Below are positions 22,782 to 31,001 of a stretch of DNA of 33,895 bases, piece by piece. The notes under the pieces were generated by a model. The model searched no databases and was not told the origin of the DNA. It saw nothing but the letters and a program-made list of their open reading frames with translations. Source of the DNA: Streptomyces sp. RB17 (lineage in GTDB: Bacteria > Actinomycetota > Actinomycetes > Streptomycetales > Streptomycetaceae). Location: the NCBI RefSeq assembly GCF_009604455.1, contig NZ_WEGL01000024.1, positions 1 to 33,895 of the forward strand, in the 5' to 3' direction. Made by a program: the position numbers and the translations under genes. How positions within the stretch are numbered: position 1 is the first letter of the stretch; each line of letters opens with the position of its first letter.

Positions 22782-23495
22782 TCAGGTGCACTCCTTGCCC
22801 GGCGCGACATCAGCCGCCTGTGGAGACCCGGGTATGGACTTGTGCGAGGAATGCCGCAACGTCCATCGGGACCGGAACGACTTGCCGCGACGGATGGTGA
22901 AGCGGCCCAGAACAACGTGGACGGCCACGAACACGACCTTCAGCAGGATGATCGCCACGACTGCGTTGACGGCCCAGCCGGTCCACGTCGACGCGGCCAG
23001 TACGGCTCCGCCCAGACCCAGGTGCACGGCGACGACCACGGCGCCGACCGCAATCAGTCCTATGGTCCTGCCGCGGCCCGGGCGCCTTGCAGTCCCGGTT
23101 TCGGGAGCGGAGGCTGGGCCGGCACCTTCGCCGGGTGGTCCTGGAGGCGTTGGCCACTGCTGCCAGGTCACCGTCAGCTGGTCACGCCGGCCGATCTTCT
23201 CAAGGCGTGCGGTGATGCCGTATTGGAGTCGCTGCAGAGTGTCCTCGTCGTCGGCATCGACGCGCAGCCTTAGCATGTCAGAGGTGGCCTGCAGGGTGAA
23301 CTGGCCCTCATCGAAGCGAATCACGCCGCACGTGTCGGAGTAGTCGACATCCTGCACCGTCGGCGGCATGCCACCACCGCCGTGACGGGCGGGCGGCAGG
23401 TGACGCATTCGACTCATCTGGCCGAGATGACGGCAGAATTGCACGAGGTACCGGCTGGCACGCTCGGTGGGAATGCGGGCTTCGGCGGTCGGCAT
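22782..23495 (-). CDS. DUF2218 protein with C-terminal membrane segments
   Basis: 237 residues from ATG 23495 (GGAAGG directly upstream at good spacing). Residues 1-105 form a DUF2218 domain: EARIPTERASRYLVQFCRHL, DYSDTCGVIRFDEGQFTLQA, TSDMLRLRVDADDEDTLQRL and IGRRDQLTVTWQQWP. After a Pro/Gly linker come two hydrophobic segments, TIGLIAVGAVVVAVHLGLGG and WAVNAVVAIILLKVVFVAVH, and a basic tail. DUF2218 alone is usually ~95 residues and found near siderophore or metal-related genes; fusion to a membrane tail is less usual. It is downstream of the methyltransferase gene (88-bp gap, same strand), so the two probably share the promoter under the TetR regulator at 24401. Confidence 0.8.
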   Translation of the reverse strand: MPTAEARIPTERASRYLVQFCRHLGQMSRMRHLPPARHGGGGMPPTVQDVDYSDTCGVIRFDEGQFTLQATSDMLRLRVDADDEDTLQRLQYGITARLEKIGRRDQLTVTWQQWPTPPGPPGEGAGPASAPETGTARRPGRGRTIGLIAVGAVVVAVHLGLGGAVLAASTWTGWAVNAVVAIILLKVVFVAVHVVLGRFTIRRGKSFRSRWTLRHSSHKSIPGSPQAADVAPGKECT

Positions 23496-23583
23496 GACCT
23501 TCCTTTCTGAACCGCAGGGTGGCGCTGCGGGCGCGGGCATCGACGGGTGCCGCGCACGGGTGGGGCCCGCCCTGCGGAGGGTT

Positions 23584-24279
23584 TCAGTTCCTGGTGAGAG
23601 CGGTGCGCCAGCCGCGGATGCCGTCGGCGTAGGCAGGCAGGGCGCTGTCGATCGTGACGGGTTCGATGGCGTCGACCCGCCACCCGTCGGCGAACGCCGT
23701 GCGGATCTCATCTGGTGTCAGCCGGTGCACTCGACCGGACGGCGCCGGCGGCTCGTCGCGGAAGCAGAGCATGAAGCAGCGCCCGCCGGGTTTCGCCGCA
23801 GCGCTGAGGCTCTCGACGTAGACCGCACGCTCCGCACCGCGGAAGGCGTGGAAGACCAGGGAGTCCAGGACGACATCGAACCGCTTGCCGAGGTCGGCCA
23901 GGCGCCGGGCGTCGTGGCGCTGGAATCGCGCCCTCAGGTCGCGTTCTTGCGCCTTCTTCGCCGCAAGATCCAAGGCGTTGGTGGCGAGGTCGATGCCGGT
24001 GGACTCCAGGCCGAGCCGTGCGGCCATGAGCGTGTGCTCGCCGGTGCCGCAGCCCACATCCAGCACCCGGCCATGCAGGAGCCCCGCGTCGGCGAGGGCG
24101 AGGAAGGCGGGCTGGGGGCGGCCTGTGTCCCAGGGCGGCGGGCTCGCGTACAGCTCCTCGTGCCGGAAACCGGCGTCGGCCGCGCCCTGGTGGCCGGGAG
24201 CGCGGTGCGGGCCGGGCTGGCCAGCGTCGAAGTCGCGGAACCCGGGATCAGCGGTGGGCTCGTCAGCGGGCTGTGCCAT
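23584..24279 (-). CDS. Class I SAM-dependent methyltransferase
   Basis: 231 residues from ATG 24279 (GAGAGGAG upstream). The Rossmann core shows motif I GRVLDVGCGTGEHTLMAARL (about residues 71-90), the acidic ribose-binding residue in STGIDLATNALDLAAKKAQE, motif II-III FQRHDARRLADLGKRFDVVL and KPGGRCFMLCFRDEPP. The N-terminus is hydrophilic with several His, and the C-terminal part is a short cap. It resembles small-molecule methyltransferases of the thiopurine/tellurite-resistance type, but the acceptor cannot be told. It is divergent from the TetR gene at 24401 across a perfect inverted repeat, which indicates local regulation. Confidence 0.85.
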   Translation of the reverse strand: MAQPADEPTADPGFRDFDAGQPGPHRAPGHQGAADAGFRHEELYASPPPWDTGRPQPAFLALADAGLLHGRVLDVGCGTGEHTLMAARLGLESTGIDLATNALDLAAKKAQERDLRARFQRHDARRLADLGKRFDVVLDSLVFHAFRGAERAVYVESLSAAAKPGGRCFMLCFRDEPPAPSGRVHRLTPDEIRTAFADGWRVDAIEPVTIDSALPAYADGIRGWRTALTRN

Positions 24280-24341
24280 GAGAAGCACTCCTCTCCGTCG
24301 CGTGGAAGGACGGATGGCCGCGACGCCCTCAGCTTTATCGA

Positions 24342-24371
24342 GACACTCTGTCTCTGTCAATCCAGAGTGTC
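24342..24371. promoter_or_regulatory. Inverted-repeat operator between methyltransferase and TetR genes
   Basis: GACACTCTG (24342-24350) and CAGAGTGTC (24363-24371) are perfect 9-bp arms with a 12-bp spacer. The site lies 62 bp from the methyltransferase start and 29 bp from the TetR start, in the position expected for an autoregulatory TetR operator covering both promoters. Confidence 0.8.
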
Positions 24372-24400
24372 TGAACATCGTCATCGCGTAGACTGCATAG

Positions 24401-25099
24401 GTGCCGAAGCTGTGGAATGAGACGATCGCCGAGCACCGCCGCACGGTCCGCGAAGCGACCTTGGAAACCACCGCGGCGCTGGTGGCCGAGCACGGGCTGG
24501 CGTCGGTGACGATGTCGCAGATCGCGAAAGAGACCGGCATCGGCCGGGCAACGCTCTACAAGTACTTCCCGGACGTCGAGTCGATCCTGGCCGCCTGGCA
24601 CGAACGCCACGTGACCGCGCATCTCGAACACCTCGCCCGCATCCGCGACCAGGCTGGCGCCCCCGGCGAACAACTCGCAGCTGTACTCCACGCCTACGCG
24701 GACATCACCCACGAGCGCCCTCAGCACACCGAACTCGCGGCGCTGGTGCACCGAGGCGAGCACCTCGCGCACGCCGAGCAGCACCTGAATGCCCTCGTGG
24801 GCGATCTCATCACCCAAGCCGCGCAGGCCGGGGGCATCCGCGATGACATCGCCCCCGGCGAGCTCGCGACCTACTGCCTGCACGCCCTGGGCGCCGCCGG
24901 CACCCTGCCCTCCAAGGCTGCCGTCCACCGGCTGGTCGCGGTCACGCTGGCCGGCTTGCGCCCCTCGCCGCCGGTACCCGATGCCACCGGAGCCACCCAG
25001 CCTCTTCAACGCCTCGCCGCGGCGGGCGGCTCATCGTCCACCCCGACGCATGGCCCCGGGCGCCACACCGCCCACGCTGGTCAATCGACCGATACATGA
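24401..25099 (+). CDS. TetR-family regulator with extended C-terminus
   Basis: 232 residues from GTG 24401. The HTH is at residues ~14-62: RRTVREATLETTAALVAEHG, ASVTMSQIAKETGIGRATLY and KYFPDVESILAAWHERHV. The ligand domain follows (HTELAALVHRGEHLAHAEQH, LATYCLHALGAAG). A disordered ~45-residue Pro/Gly/Ser/His tail is unusual. No Shine-Dalgarno precedes the GTG, and a TAGACT -10-like box lies ~10 bases upstream, so the transcript may be leaderless. The inverted repeat at 24342-24371 lies just upstream of that box. It probably represses the divergent methyltransferase/DUF2218 unit and itself. Confidence 0.85.
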   Translation: MPKLWNETIAEHRRTVREATLETTAALVAEHGLASVTMSQIAKETGIGRATLYKYFPDVESILAAWHERHVTAHLEHLARIRDQAGAPGEQLAAVLHAYADITHERPQHTELAALVHRGEHLAHAEQHLNALVGDLITQAAQAGGIRDDIAPGELATYCLHALGAAGTLPSKAAVHRLVAVTLAGLRPSPPVPDATGATQPLQRLAAAGGSSSTPTHGPGRHTAHAGQSTDT

Positions 25100-25457
25100 G
25101 CAGAATCAAGACGCGATCCTGGCGGTGACCGCAGGCATACCTCGCTGCGGGAGGGGCCTGGCCGGGCTGCCGGCTCGTCCCTCAGGACTTCAAGGTCGTC
25201 CCATCGCCCTTTTGGCTGCCATCACCCCGCCAGGTCCTCGGCCGCGGACTCCATGCACGTGCTCGGCCGTCGTGTGCGTCGCCGTAGCCGGCGACAGGCG
25301 GGGCAGTTCGCGCCGCTGGGTGCGTTCAGATGCGGGGGGCCGGGCTTGTTGATACCCCGGCCATATCAGGCTGACCGAGTTGCGTGGCCAGGGTCTGCAG
25401 GAGCGCGGCGGCAGCCATCCGCGTCAGCGGGTGGCCGAGTCCTGCGCGGTCGACCGC
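25100..25457. other. Intergenic stretch between TetR and copA (convergent genes)
   Basis: No gene is supported here. No clear terminator hairpin for either convergent gene was found by eye. Confidence 0.45.
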
Positions 25458-27761
25458 TTACTGGTCGGTGGCCCGGAAGCGACGCAGACGCAGGCTGTTG
25501 CCGATGACGAAGACCGAGGAGAAGGCCATGGCCGCTCCCGCGATCATCGGGTTGAGCAGTCCGGCCGCGGCGAGCGGCAGGGCGGCGACGTTGTAGACGA
25601 AGGCCCAGAACAGGTTGGTCCTGATGGTGCCCAGCGTCTTGCGGGCGAGGCGTATCGCATCGGCGGCGACGCGGAGGTCCCCGCGCACGAGGGTCAGGTC
25701 GCCCGCTTCGATGGCGGCGTCCGTGCCGGTGCCCATCGCAAGACCGAGGTCGGCCTGGGCGAGGGCTGCTGCGTCGTTGACGCCGTCGCCGATCATGGCG
25801 ACCGAACCGCCCTCGTTCTGTAGGCGCTTGACGACGTCGACCTTGTCCTGCGGCAGGACTTCGGCGATCACGTGCTCGGGGTCGATGCCCACCTCGGCGG
25901 CCACGGCTTCGGCGACGGCCCGGTTGTCACCGGTGAGGAGGATGGGGGTCAGCCCAAGGGCGCGCAGGCGGCGGATCGCTTCGGGGCTGGTTTCCTTGAC
26001 GGCGTCGGCGACTTCGAGGACCGCGCGGGCCTCGCCGTCCCAGGCGACGGCTATGGCCGTACGTCCGGCAACCCCGGCCGCGTCCTTGGCTCGCTTCAGG
26101 CCGGCCGGCAGGGACATGGCCCATTCGGCGAGCAGCTGCTCGCGGCCGACGAGGACGGCGTGCCCGTCCACGATGCCCTGGACGCCGAGACCGGGGACGC
26201 CTGCGAAGTCCTCGGGCGCGGGGAGGGTGCCGACGCGGTCGGCGGCTCCGGCGGCGACGGCCTGGGCGATGGGGTGCTCGGAGGCGTGCTCCAGGGCACC
26301 GGCCAGCCGCAGGACGTCGCTCTCCTCGGCGCCTTCGGCGGTGTGTACGGCCAGCAGGGTCATGCGGCCGGTGGTGACGGTGCCGGTCTTGTCCAGGACG
26401 ATGGTGTCCACCTTGCGGGTGCTCTCCAGGACCTCGGGGCCCTTGATGAGGATGCCGAGCTGGGCGCCGCGCCCGGTGCCGACCATCAGCGCGGTCGGGG
26501 TGGCCAGCCCGAGGGCGCAGGGGCAGGCGATGATCAGGACAGCGACCGCTGCGGTGAACGCGGCGCTCAGGCCGGCGCCGTTGCCGAGCCAGAACGCCAG
26601 CGTGCCCAGGGCCAGGGCGATCACGACGGGGACGAAGACTGCGGAGATCTTGTCGGCGAGGCGCTGGGCGGCGGCCTTGCCGTTCTGCGCGTCCTCCACC
26701 AGTTTGGCCATGCGGGCGAGCTGGGTGTCGGCGCCGACCCGGGTGGCCTCGACGACCAGACGTCCGCCGGCGTTCAGGGTGGCGCCAGTGACGCCGTCCC
26801 CGGCGCCCACCTCGACCGGGACGGACTCGCCGGTGAGCAGGGAGGCGTCCACGGCGGAGGAGCCCTCGACGACCGTACCGTCGGTGGCGATCTTCTCGCC
26901 GGGGCGGACCAGGAAACGGTCCCCGACCTTCAACGCGGCGACGGCGATGCGCGCTTCACCGCCATCGCGCAGCACGGTGACCTCTTTCGCGCCGAGCTCC
27001 AGCAGGGCCTTGAGCGCGGCACCCGCCTTGCGCCTGGAGCGGGCTTCGAAAAACCGGCCGGCCAGGATGAAGGCCGTGACGCCTGCCGCGGCCTCCAGGT
27101 AGATGTTCCCGGCGCCGTCACTGCGGGCGATGGTCAGCTCGAAGGGGTGGGTCATGCCGGGCATGCCGGCCGTGCCGAAGAACAGTGCCCACAGCGACCA
27201 CAAGAACGCCGCTGACACGCCGACGGAGATCAGCGTGTCCATGGTGGCGGCGCCGTGCCGGGCATTGCTCCAGGCAGCCTTGTGGAAGGGCCAGGCGGCG
27301 TAGGTCACCACGGGTGCCGCCAGGGTCAGCGAAAGCCACTGCCAGTACTGGAACTGCAGCGCCGGAACCATCGCCATCGCGATCACCGGCACGGCCAGCA
27401 CCACCGCGGTGGTCAGCCGCTGCCGCAGCGGTATCAGTTCTTCCCGCTCCTGGGCCGCCGGGCCGCTGCCGGGTTCCGGCTCGGTCCTGGTGGGTTGGGG
27501 CTCCTGCGCGCTGTAGCCGGTGGCCTCGACGGTGGCGATCAGGTCGGTGACGGTTATGTCCTCGCGGTAGGTGACCTTGGCCTTCTCGGTGGCGTAGTTG
27601 ACGGTGGCCTCGACGCCGTCCATGCGATTGAGCTTCTTCTCGATGCGGGCGGCGCACGAGGCGCAGGTCATGCCGCCGATGGCCAGCTCGACCTGGCCGG
27701 TCAATTCCCGGTGCTGGGCCGGGGAGGGGGCCTGGGCCTTGGTGCTGGTGCTCGCACTCAT
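25458..27761 (-). CDS. copA: Copper-exporting P1B-type ATPase CopA
   Basis: 767 residues from ATG 27761 (GAAGGAA upstream; a GTG one codon earlier is also possible). One N-terminal heavy-metal-associated domain carries GGMTCASCAARIEKKLNRMD (C33, C36). Eight transmembrane segments follow, with the ion-path motif IACPCALGLATPTALMVGTG (CPC near residue 412). The phosphorylated Asp is in DKTGTVTTG (residue 457), TGESVPV marks the actuator domain, and GDGVNDAAALAQADLGLAMG (near 658) marks the P domain. CPC with one CxxC domain is the Cu(I) export class. The enzyme moves copper out of the cytosol using ATP. It is downstream of copZ (109-bp gap) and under the CsoR-type box at 28199-28215. Fully intact. 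Confidence 0.95.
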   Translation of the reverse strand: MSASTSTKAQAPSPAQHRELTGQVELAIGGMTCASCAARIEKKLNRMDGVEATVNYATEKAKVTYREDITVTDLIATVEATGYSAQEPQPTRTEPEPGSGPAAQEREELIPLRQRLTTAVVLAVPVIAMAMVPALQFQYWQWLSLTLAAPVVTYAAWPFHKAAWSNARHGAATMDTLISVGVSAAFLWSLWALFFGTAGMPGMTHPFELTIARSDGAGNIYLEAAAGVTAFILAGRFFEARSRRKAGAALKALLELGAKEVTVLRDGGEARIAVAALKVGDRFLVRPGEKIATDGTVVEGSSAVDASLLTGESVPVEVGAGDGVTGATLNAGGRLVVEATRVGADTQLARMAKLVEDAQNGKAAAQRLADKISAVFVPVVIALALGTLAFWLGNGAGLSAAFTAAVAVLIIACPCALGLATPTALMVGTGRGAQLGILIKGPEVLESTRKVDTIVLDKTGTVTTGRMTLLAVHTAEGAEESDVLRLAGALEHASEHPIAQAVAAGAADRVGTLPAPEDFAGVPGLGVQGIVDGHAVLVGREQLLAEWAMSLPAGLKRAKDAAGVAGRTAIAVAWDGEARAVLEVADAVKETSPEAIRRLRALGLTPILLTGDNRAVAEAVAAEVGIDPEHVIAEVLPQDKVDVVKRLQNEGGSVAMIGDGVNDAAALAQADLGLAMGTGTDAAIEAGDLTLVRGDLRVAADAIRLARKTLGTIRTNLFWAFVYNVAALPLAAAGLLNPMIAGAAMAFSSVFVIGNSLRLRRFRATDQ

Positions 27762-27870
27762 CACGGTTCCTTCGACAAGGGGAGGTGAGGGATTGCCGGC
27801 CGGAAGAGCTTGTTCATGCCGGCGGGCCCCGCCGGGGCGGGCGTGGGCGCCTCGCCCCGGAGCCGGGCAG

Positions 27871-28137
27871 TCAGTGGCAGGTGCCGCAGCAGCCGCCCGA
27901 GGACTGCTGCGGGGCTGCGGTCACCTCGTAGCCGGCCTCCTGGACCGCGGCGGTCACCGCGGCGTCGTCGAGCGGGCCCTGGGAGCTGACGGACACCGTC
28001 CCGGCGGCCAGATCGACCTCGACACCCGTGACACCGGGCACCTTGGTGATCTCCTCGGTGACCGCGCTGACGCAGTGTGCGCAGGTCATACCCGTAACGG
28101 TGTAGACGGACGGGGAGCTGGACGTGGTTGTTGCCAT
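27871..28137 (-). CDS. copZ: Copper chaperone CopZ
   Basis: An 88-residue HMA-domain protein from ATG 28137: YTVTGMTCAHCVSAVTEEIT with the metal-binding CxxC, then KVPGVTGVEVDLAAGTVSVS and AVTAAVQEAGYEVT. The C-terminal tail SSGGCCGTCH adds three Cys and a His, more than the standard ~68-residue chaperone, and could bind extra copper. CopZ carries Cu(I) to CopA and to the CsoR repressor. It is the first gene after the copper-responsive box at 28199-28215. Confidence 0.93.
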   Translation of the reverse strand: MATTTSSSPSVYTVTGMTCAHCVSAVTEEITKVPGVTGVEVDLAAGTVSVSSQGPLDDAAVTAAVQEAGYEVTAAPQQSSGGCCGTCH

Positions 28138-28198
28138 GACGGAAGCCTCCTGGTGTGGACGTGTCAGCCGGCCGGATGGCCGGTGGGCCACTCCCAAG

Positions 28199-28215
28199 AT
28201 ACCCCCAGGGGGTAT
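28199..28215. promoter_or_regulatory. CsoR-type operator upstream of copZ-copA
   Basis: ATACCCCCAGGGGGTAT is a perfect 17-bp palindrome around a central A, 62 bp upstream of copZ. TACCC(n)GGGTA palindromes with a G-tract are the known binding sites of copper-sensing CsoR tetramers in actinobacteria. No csoR gene lies in the window, so the repressor must act in trans. Confidence 0.85.
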
Positions 28216-28452
28216 GCAGTCAAGTTTGCTGAACACCTCGACGAGGCCGCAGGGGCCAGGAGTGCGCCAGCCGCGCGATCGCATCACCGGCTTCTGCCCA
28301 GGTCCTGCGGGCGCGGAGCCCGGCCTCCCCGGGCGGCCGGGCTCCCGGCCAACTGCCCCGCCGATTAGCCTCCGGTGCGGGGACCGGCGGGTGCCGGCCC
28401 ATACGCAAGCCGTCTTCATGGGGGGCGCACTTCGGCCCAGCTCGCGCAGTCG

Positions 28453-28469
28453 ATACCCTGCCGGGGTAT
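28453..28469. promoter_or_regulatory. Second CsoR-type operator, rightward arm
   Basis: ATACCC (28453-28458) and GGGTAT (28464-28469) frame five bases, giving a 17-bp site of the same length and ends as the one at 28199. It lies 36 bp upstream of the DUF6153 gene, over its likely promoter, so copper would induce this arm together with copZ-copA. Confidence 0.75.
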
Positions 28470-28504
28470 GGTCGTACGGCGAGACGGAACGAAAGGGAAG
28501 GGGC

Positions 28505-28951
28505 ATGGCCGTGGACAGCGCACAGGCAGGCAGGCGGGGCGTCGCCCGGCTGCTGGCGGTGTGCGCGGTGCTGTTCGGGCTTTTCCTCATGCACGGAGCC
28601 CCGGCCACGGCCGCGGAGGGCTGCCACGGCGCCATGCCCGCGGCCTCGCCGATGTCCAGCGGCCACGACGCTGCTGCACTGCTCATGGCCCACGCGCCGA
28701 CCGGGCACGGTCCCGGCCCCGCGGTCCGGGCCGCGGACGTCTCCGGGATGCCCGGAGTGCTGTGCGTGTCGACGCCCGCCCACGAGCGGACCCCCCTGCC
28801 TGCGCCCGGCCTGCTCGCCGTGGCAGGTGCCGCCGTGCTCGTGCCATGGACGCTGACCCGACTGCGGGCAGCGGCCGGCGAGAGCGGGCGGCGCGGGCCG
28901 CCGGACGGCGGACGAGATCTCCTGCTTCAGGTGTGTATCGCGCGGACGTGA
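28505..28951 (+). CDS. DUF6153-like exported protein, His/Met-bearing
   Basis: 148 residues from ATG 28505 (GGAAGGGG upstream). An N-terminal signal or anchor segment (ARLLAVCAVLFGLFLMHGAP) is followed by a Met/His-bearing stretch: GCHGAMPAASPMSSGHDAAA and LLMAHAPTGHGPGP. A single Cys lies in MPGVLCVSTPAHE, and a second hydrophobic segment (PGLLAVAGAAVLVPWTLTRL) precedes a hydrophilic tail ending LLLQVC. This layout (leader, 'MHG', His/Met loop, Cys, Leu-rich end) matches the poorly studied DUF6153 family. The CsoR-type box upstream and Met/His content suggest periplasmic-side copper binding, by inference. Confidence 0.7.
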   Translation: MAVDSAQAGRRGVARLLAVCAVLFGLFLMHGAPATAAEGCHGAMPAASPMSSGHDAAALLMAHAPTGHGPGPAVRAADVSGMPGVLCVSTPAHERTPLPAPGLLAVAGAAVLVPWTLTRLRAAAGESGRRGPPDGGRDLLLQVCIART

Positions 28952-29056
28952 CAGGTGCGCGCCGGACCCGGCCCCCAGGCCGGAAACCGGCCCCGTGTCC
29001 TGCTCGTTTCCGCGCACCACCGGTGTGGTGCGCCCACCCGGAAAGATTCCACTTCG

Positions 29057-29986
29057 ATGGTCACCTCCTACCGTTCGATCGCGCGCCGCCGTGGCCTCGC
29101 AGCGGCCGGCGCCGCAGCCGCTCTCGCGCTGACGCTGGCCGCCTGCGGCTCCTCCTCCAGCGACTCCTCGTCCATGCCCGGCATGGATCACGGCAGCAAG
29201 CCCTCCGCGTCCTCCTCGCCCAGCGCGTCGCAAGCCATGGGTGACATGCCCGGCATGGATCACATGGCCTCCGGCAACGGCCTGTCCGACACCCAGGACG
29301 GCTACCGCCTCACCTCCAAGGACGCGACCCTGCCGTCCGGCAAGCAGACCGCCTACCGGTTCACGGTCACGGGCCCGGACGGCAAGCCGGTCACCGGCTT
29401 CGCCCTCGACCAGACCAAGCGGATGCACTTCTACGCCATCCGCTCCGACCTGACCGGCTTCCAGCACATCCACCCCACCATGGCCGCCGACGGCACCTGG
29501 ACCGCTGGCCTGGCCTCCCTCACACCGGGCTCCTGGCGCCTGTTCGCCTCCTTCACCCCCGATGCCGGGGCCGGCAAGGGCAAGGACTTCGTGCTCTCGC
29601 ACACCGTCACCGTGCCCGGAAACGCCACCAAGACCCCGCTGCCCGCCCCCGCCTCTAGCACGCAGGCCGACGGGTACACCGTCACCGTCAAGGGCGAGCC
29701 CATGGCCGGCATGGCGCACCCGCTGACCGTCTCCGTCGCCAAGGACGGCAAGCCGGTCACCGACGTACAGCCCTACCTGGACACCTATGCCCACCTGACC
29801 GCCTTCCACGAAGGCGACGCCGCGTTCGCCCACCTCCACCCGACCACCAAGGTGACCGGCGACCACGGCGGCCCGGACTTGAACTTCCACGCCGAGCTGC
29901 CCACCTCCGGCAACTGGCGGCTGTTCCTGCAGTTCCAGACCGGCGGCAAGCTCCACACCGCCGCCCTGACTCTGCGCGTCGGCTGA
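29057..29986 (+). CDS. Copper-associated lipoprotein with MPGMDH motifs
   Basis: A 309-residue lipoprotein. The signal (RRRGLAAAGAAAALALTLAA, then the lipobox LAAC-G) is followed by a Ser-rich linker holding SSMPGMDHGSK and GDMPGMDHMASG, both methionine-histidine copper-binding type motifs. The rest is two related beta-sandwich units: TAYRFTVTGPDGKPVTGFAL, KRMHFYAIRSDLTGFQHIHP, SWRLFASFTP, then HPLTVSVAKDGKPVTDVQPY, LTAFHEGDAAFAHLHPTTKV and NWRLFLQFQTGGKLHTAALT. HxHP occurs in both units (HIHP, HLHP), suggesting an internal duplication with a metal site in each. It follows the DUF6153 gene on the same strand after 105 bp. A role in extracytoplasmic copper binding is inference; similar proteins are common near copper genes in Streptomyces. 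Confidence 0.85.
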   Translation: MVTSYRSIARRRGLAAAGAAAALALTLAACGSSSSDSSSMPGMDHGSKPSASSSPSASQAMGDMPGMDHMASGNGLSDTQDGYRLTSKDATLPSGKQTAYRFTVTGPDGKPVTGFALDQTKRMHFYAIRSDLTGFQHIHPTMAADGTWTAGLASLTPGSWRLFASFTPDAGAGKGKDFVLSHTVTVPGNATKTPLPAPASSTQADGYTVTVKGEPMAGMAHPLTVSVAKDGKPVTDVQPYLDTYAHLTAFHEGDAAFAHLHPTTKVTGDHGGPDLNFHAELPTSGNWRLFLQFQTGGKLHTAALTLRVG

Positions 29987-30048
29987 ACCCCGGCGGGGCG
30001 CCGCCCACACGGCGGCTGGTGCGCTTCTGGCGCACCGGCGGGCTGTCC

Positions 30049-30153
30049 ATGCTCCGGATGATGGGCGGCTCACCCGACGCCGGCCACGATCACACCGGCC
30101 ACCTGCAGCACGGGCACCCAGCAGGGGAAACGCACGGCGGGCACCACCGCTGA
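30049..30153 (+). CDS. His-rich micropeptide
   Basis: A 34-residue frame, MLRMMGGSPDAGHDHTGHLQ then HGHPAGETHGGHHR, contains nine His and three Met and ends 5 bp before a strong hairpin. A longer version from GTG 30019 would add ten residues (VRFWRTGGLS). It has no clear ribosome site, so coding is uncertain. Position (end of the copper unit, before the terminator) and composition fit a metal-buffering peptide. It could also be the leftover C-terminus of a larger protein. Confidence 0.4.
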   Translation: MLRMMGGSPDAGHDHTGHLQHGHPAGETHGGHHR

Positions 30154-30158
30154 AGCCT

Positions 30159-30182
30159 GCCCTCCACCCGTGGGTGGAGGGC
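30159..30182 (+). terminator. Strong hairpin ending the copper unit
   Basis: GCCCTCCACCC pairs perfectly with GGGTGGAGGGC across a two-base gap (11-bp stem). There is no T-tract, typical for this kind of genome. It separates the copper genes from the methyltransferase at 30238. Confidence 0.8.
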
Positions 30183-30237
30183 CGGTTCTGCCCACGGGCC
30201 GATCCGCGAACCGCCGTCGACATGCTGGAGTAGTGCT

Positions 30238-30879
30238 GTGACTGCGACCATGCCGCGCGTCCTGCCCAGCCCGGACGGCAAACCGGTTCCGCCGACCGGC
30301 ACCGCCGACGCCTTCCGGGCCTTCGCCCGTGACCTGGCTGCCGGCCGGCGGCCCTGGACGGCCGCGACCGCTCAGTTCATCGCCGCGCAGTTCGACCAGC
30401 TCGCCACCGACTGGGACACCACCCGCGCCACCGGCCGCGACGACCCCCTGCGCGACGCCCTCACCCGCGGCGGACCACTGCCCGCGGGCCCCTGCCTTGA
30501 ACTCGGCTCCGGCACCGGCCTGTTCACCCCCCTGCTGGGCACCGTCTTCCCACAGGTGATCAGCGTGGACCTGTCGCTGCGCATGCTGCAGCAGGCACAC
30601 GGCCGCTCACCAGTGCGCGTCCAGGCCGACGCAAGCACGCTGCCACTGCCCGACTCCTCCGTCGCCGCCATCGCCGCGATCGACATGCTGCTGTTCCCCA
30701 CCGAGACCGCCCGCGTCCTGGCGCACGACGGAGTGCTGCTGTGGATCAACCAGCTCGGCAGCGACGGCCCGCTGCACCTACCCGCCACTGCCGTCGCTGC
30801 AGCCCTGCCCGGCACCTGGCACGCGACCGAGTCCGAAGCCGGCTGGGGCACCTGGGCCGTCCTACGCCGCACCCGCTGA
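30238..30879 (+). CDS. Class I SAM-dependent methyltransferase
   Basis: 213 residues from GTG 30238 (GGAG upstream). The core motifs are GPCLELGSGTGLFTPLLGTV (motif I, about residues 83-102), QVISVDLSLRMLQQAHGRSP with the acidic ribose contact, VQADASTLPLPDSSVAAIAA (motif II) and LAHDGVLLWINQLG. The N-terminal ~60 residues (FRAFARDLAAGRRPWTAATA) form the helical lid. It is closest in look to small ubiquinone/UbiE-type methyltransferases of unknown acceptor. It follows the copper-unit terminator, so it is probably transcribed from its own promoter. Confidence 0.8.
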   Translation: MTATMPRVLPSPDGKPVPPTGTADAFRAFARDLAAGRRPWTAATAQFIAAQFDQLATDWDTTRATGRDDPLRDALTRGGPLPAGPCLELGSGTGLFTPLLGTVFPQVISVDLSLRMLQQAHGRSPVRVQADASTLPLPDSSVAAIAAIDMLLFPTETARVLAHDGVLLWINQLGSDGPLHLPATAVAAALPGTWHATESEAGWGTWAVLRRTR

Positions 30880-31001
30880 CACGCGTCCGCCCCGGCAGCG
30901 AGCCACAGCCGGGCGCAGGGCCCCGCTCAGGGACTGCACTGCACCGTGACCGTTGGTGCCATACTTCTCTGGATCCGGTCCTCCACCTCGCCGGAGAGTC
31001 T

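Noticed and set aside
25615..27215. Two long plus-strand frames opposite copA
   Set aside because: Both are antisense shadows of the ATPase gene, with low-complexity Ser/Ala/Arg or Gly/Asp/Gln composition.
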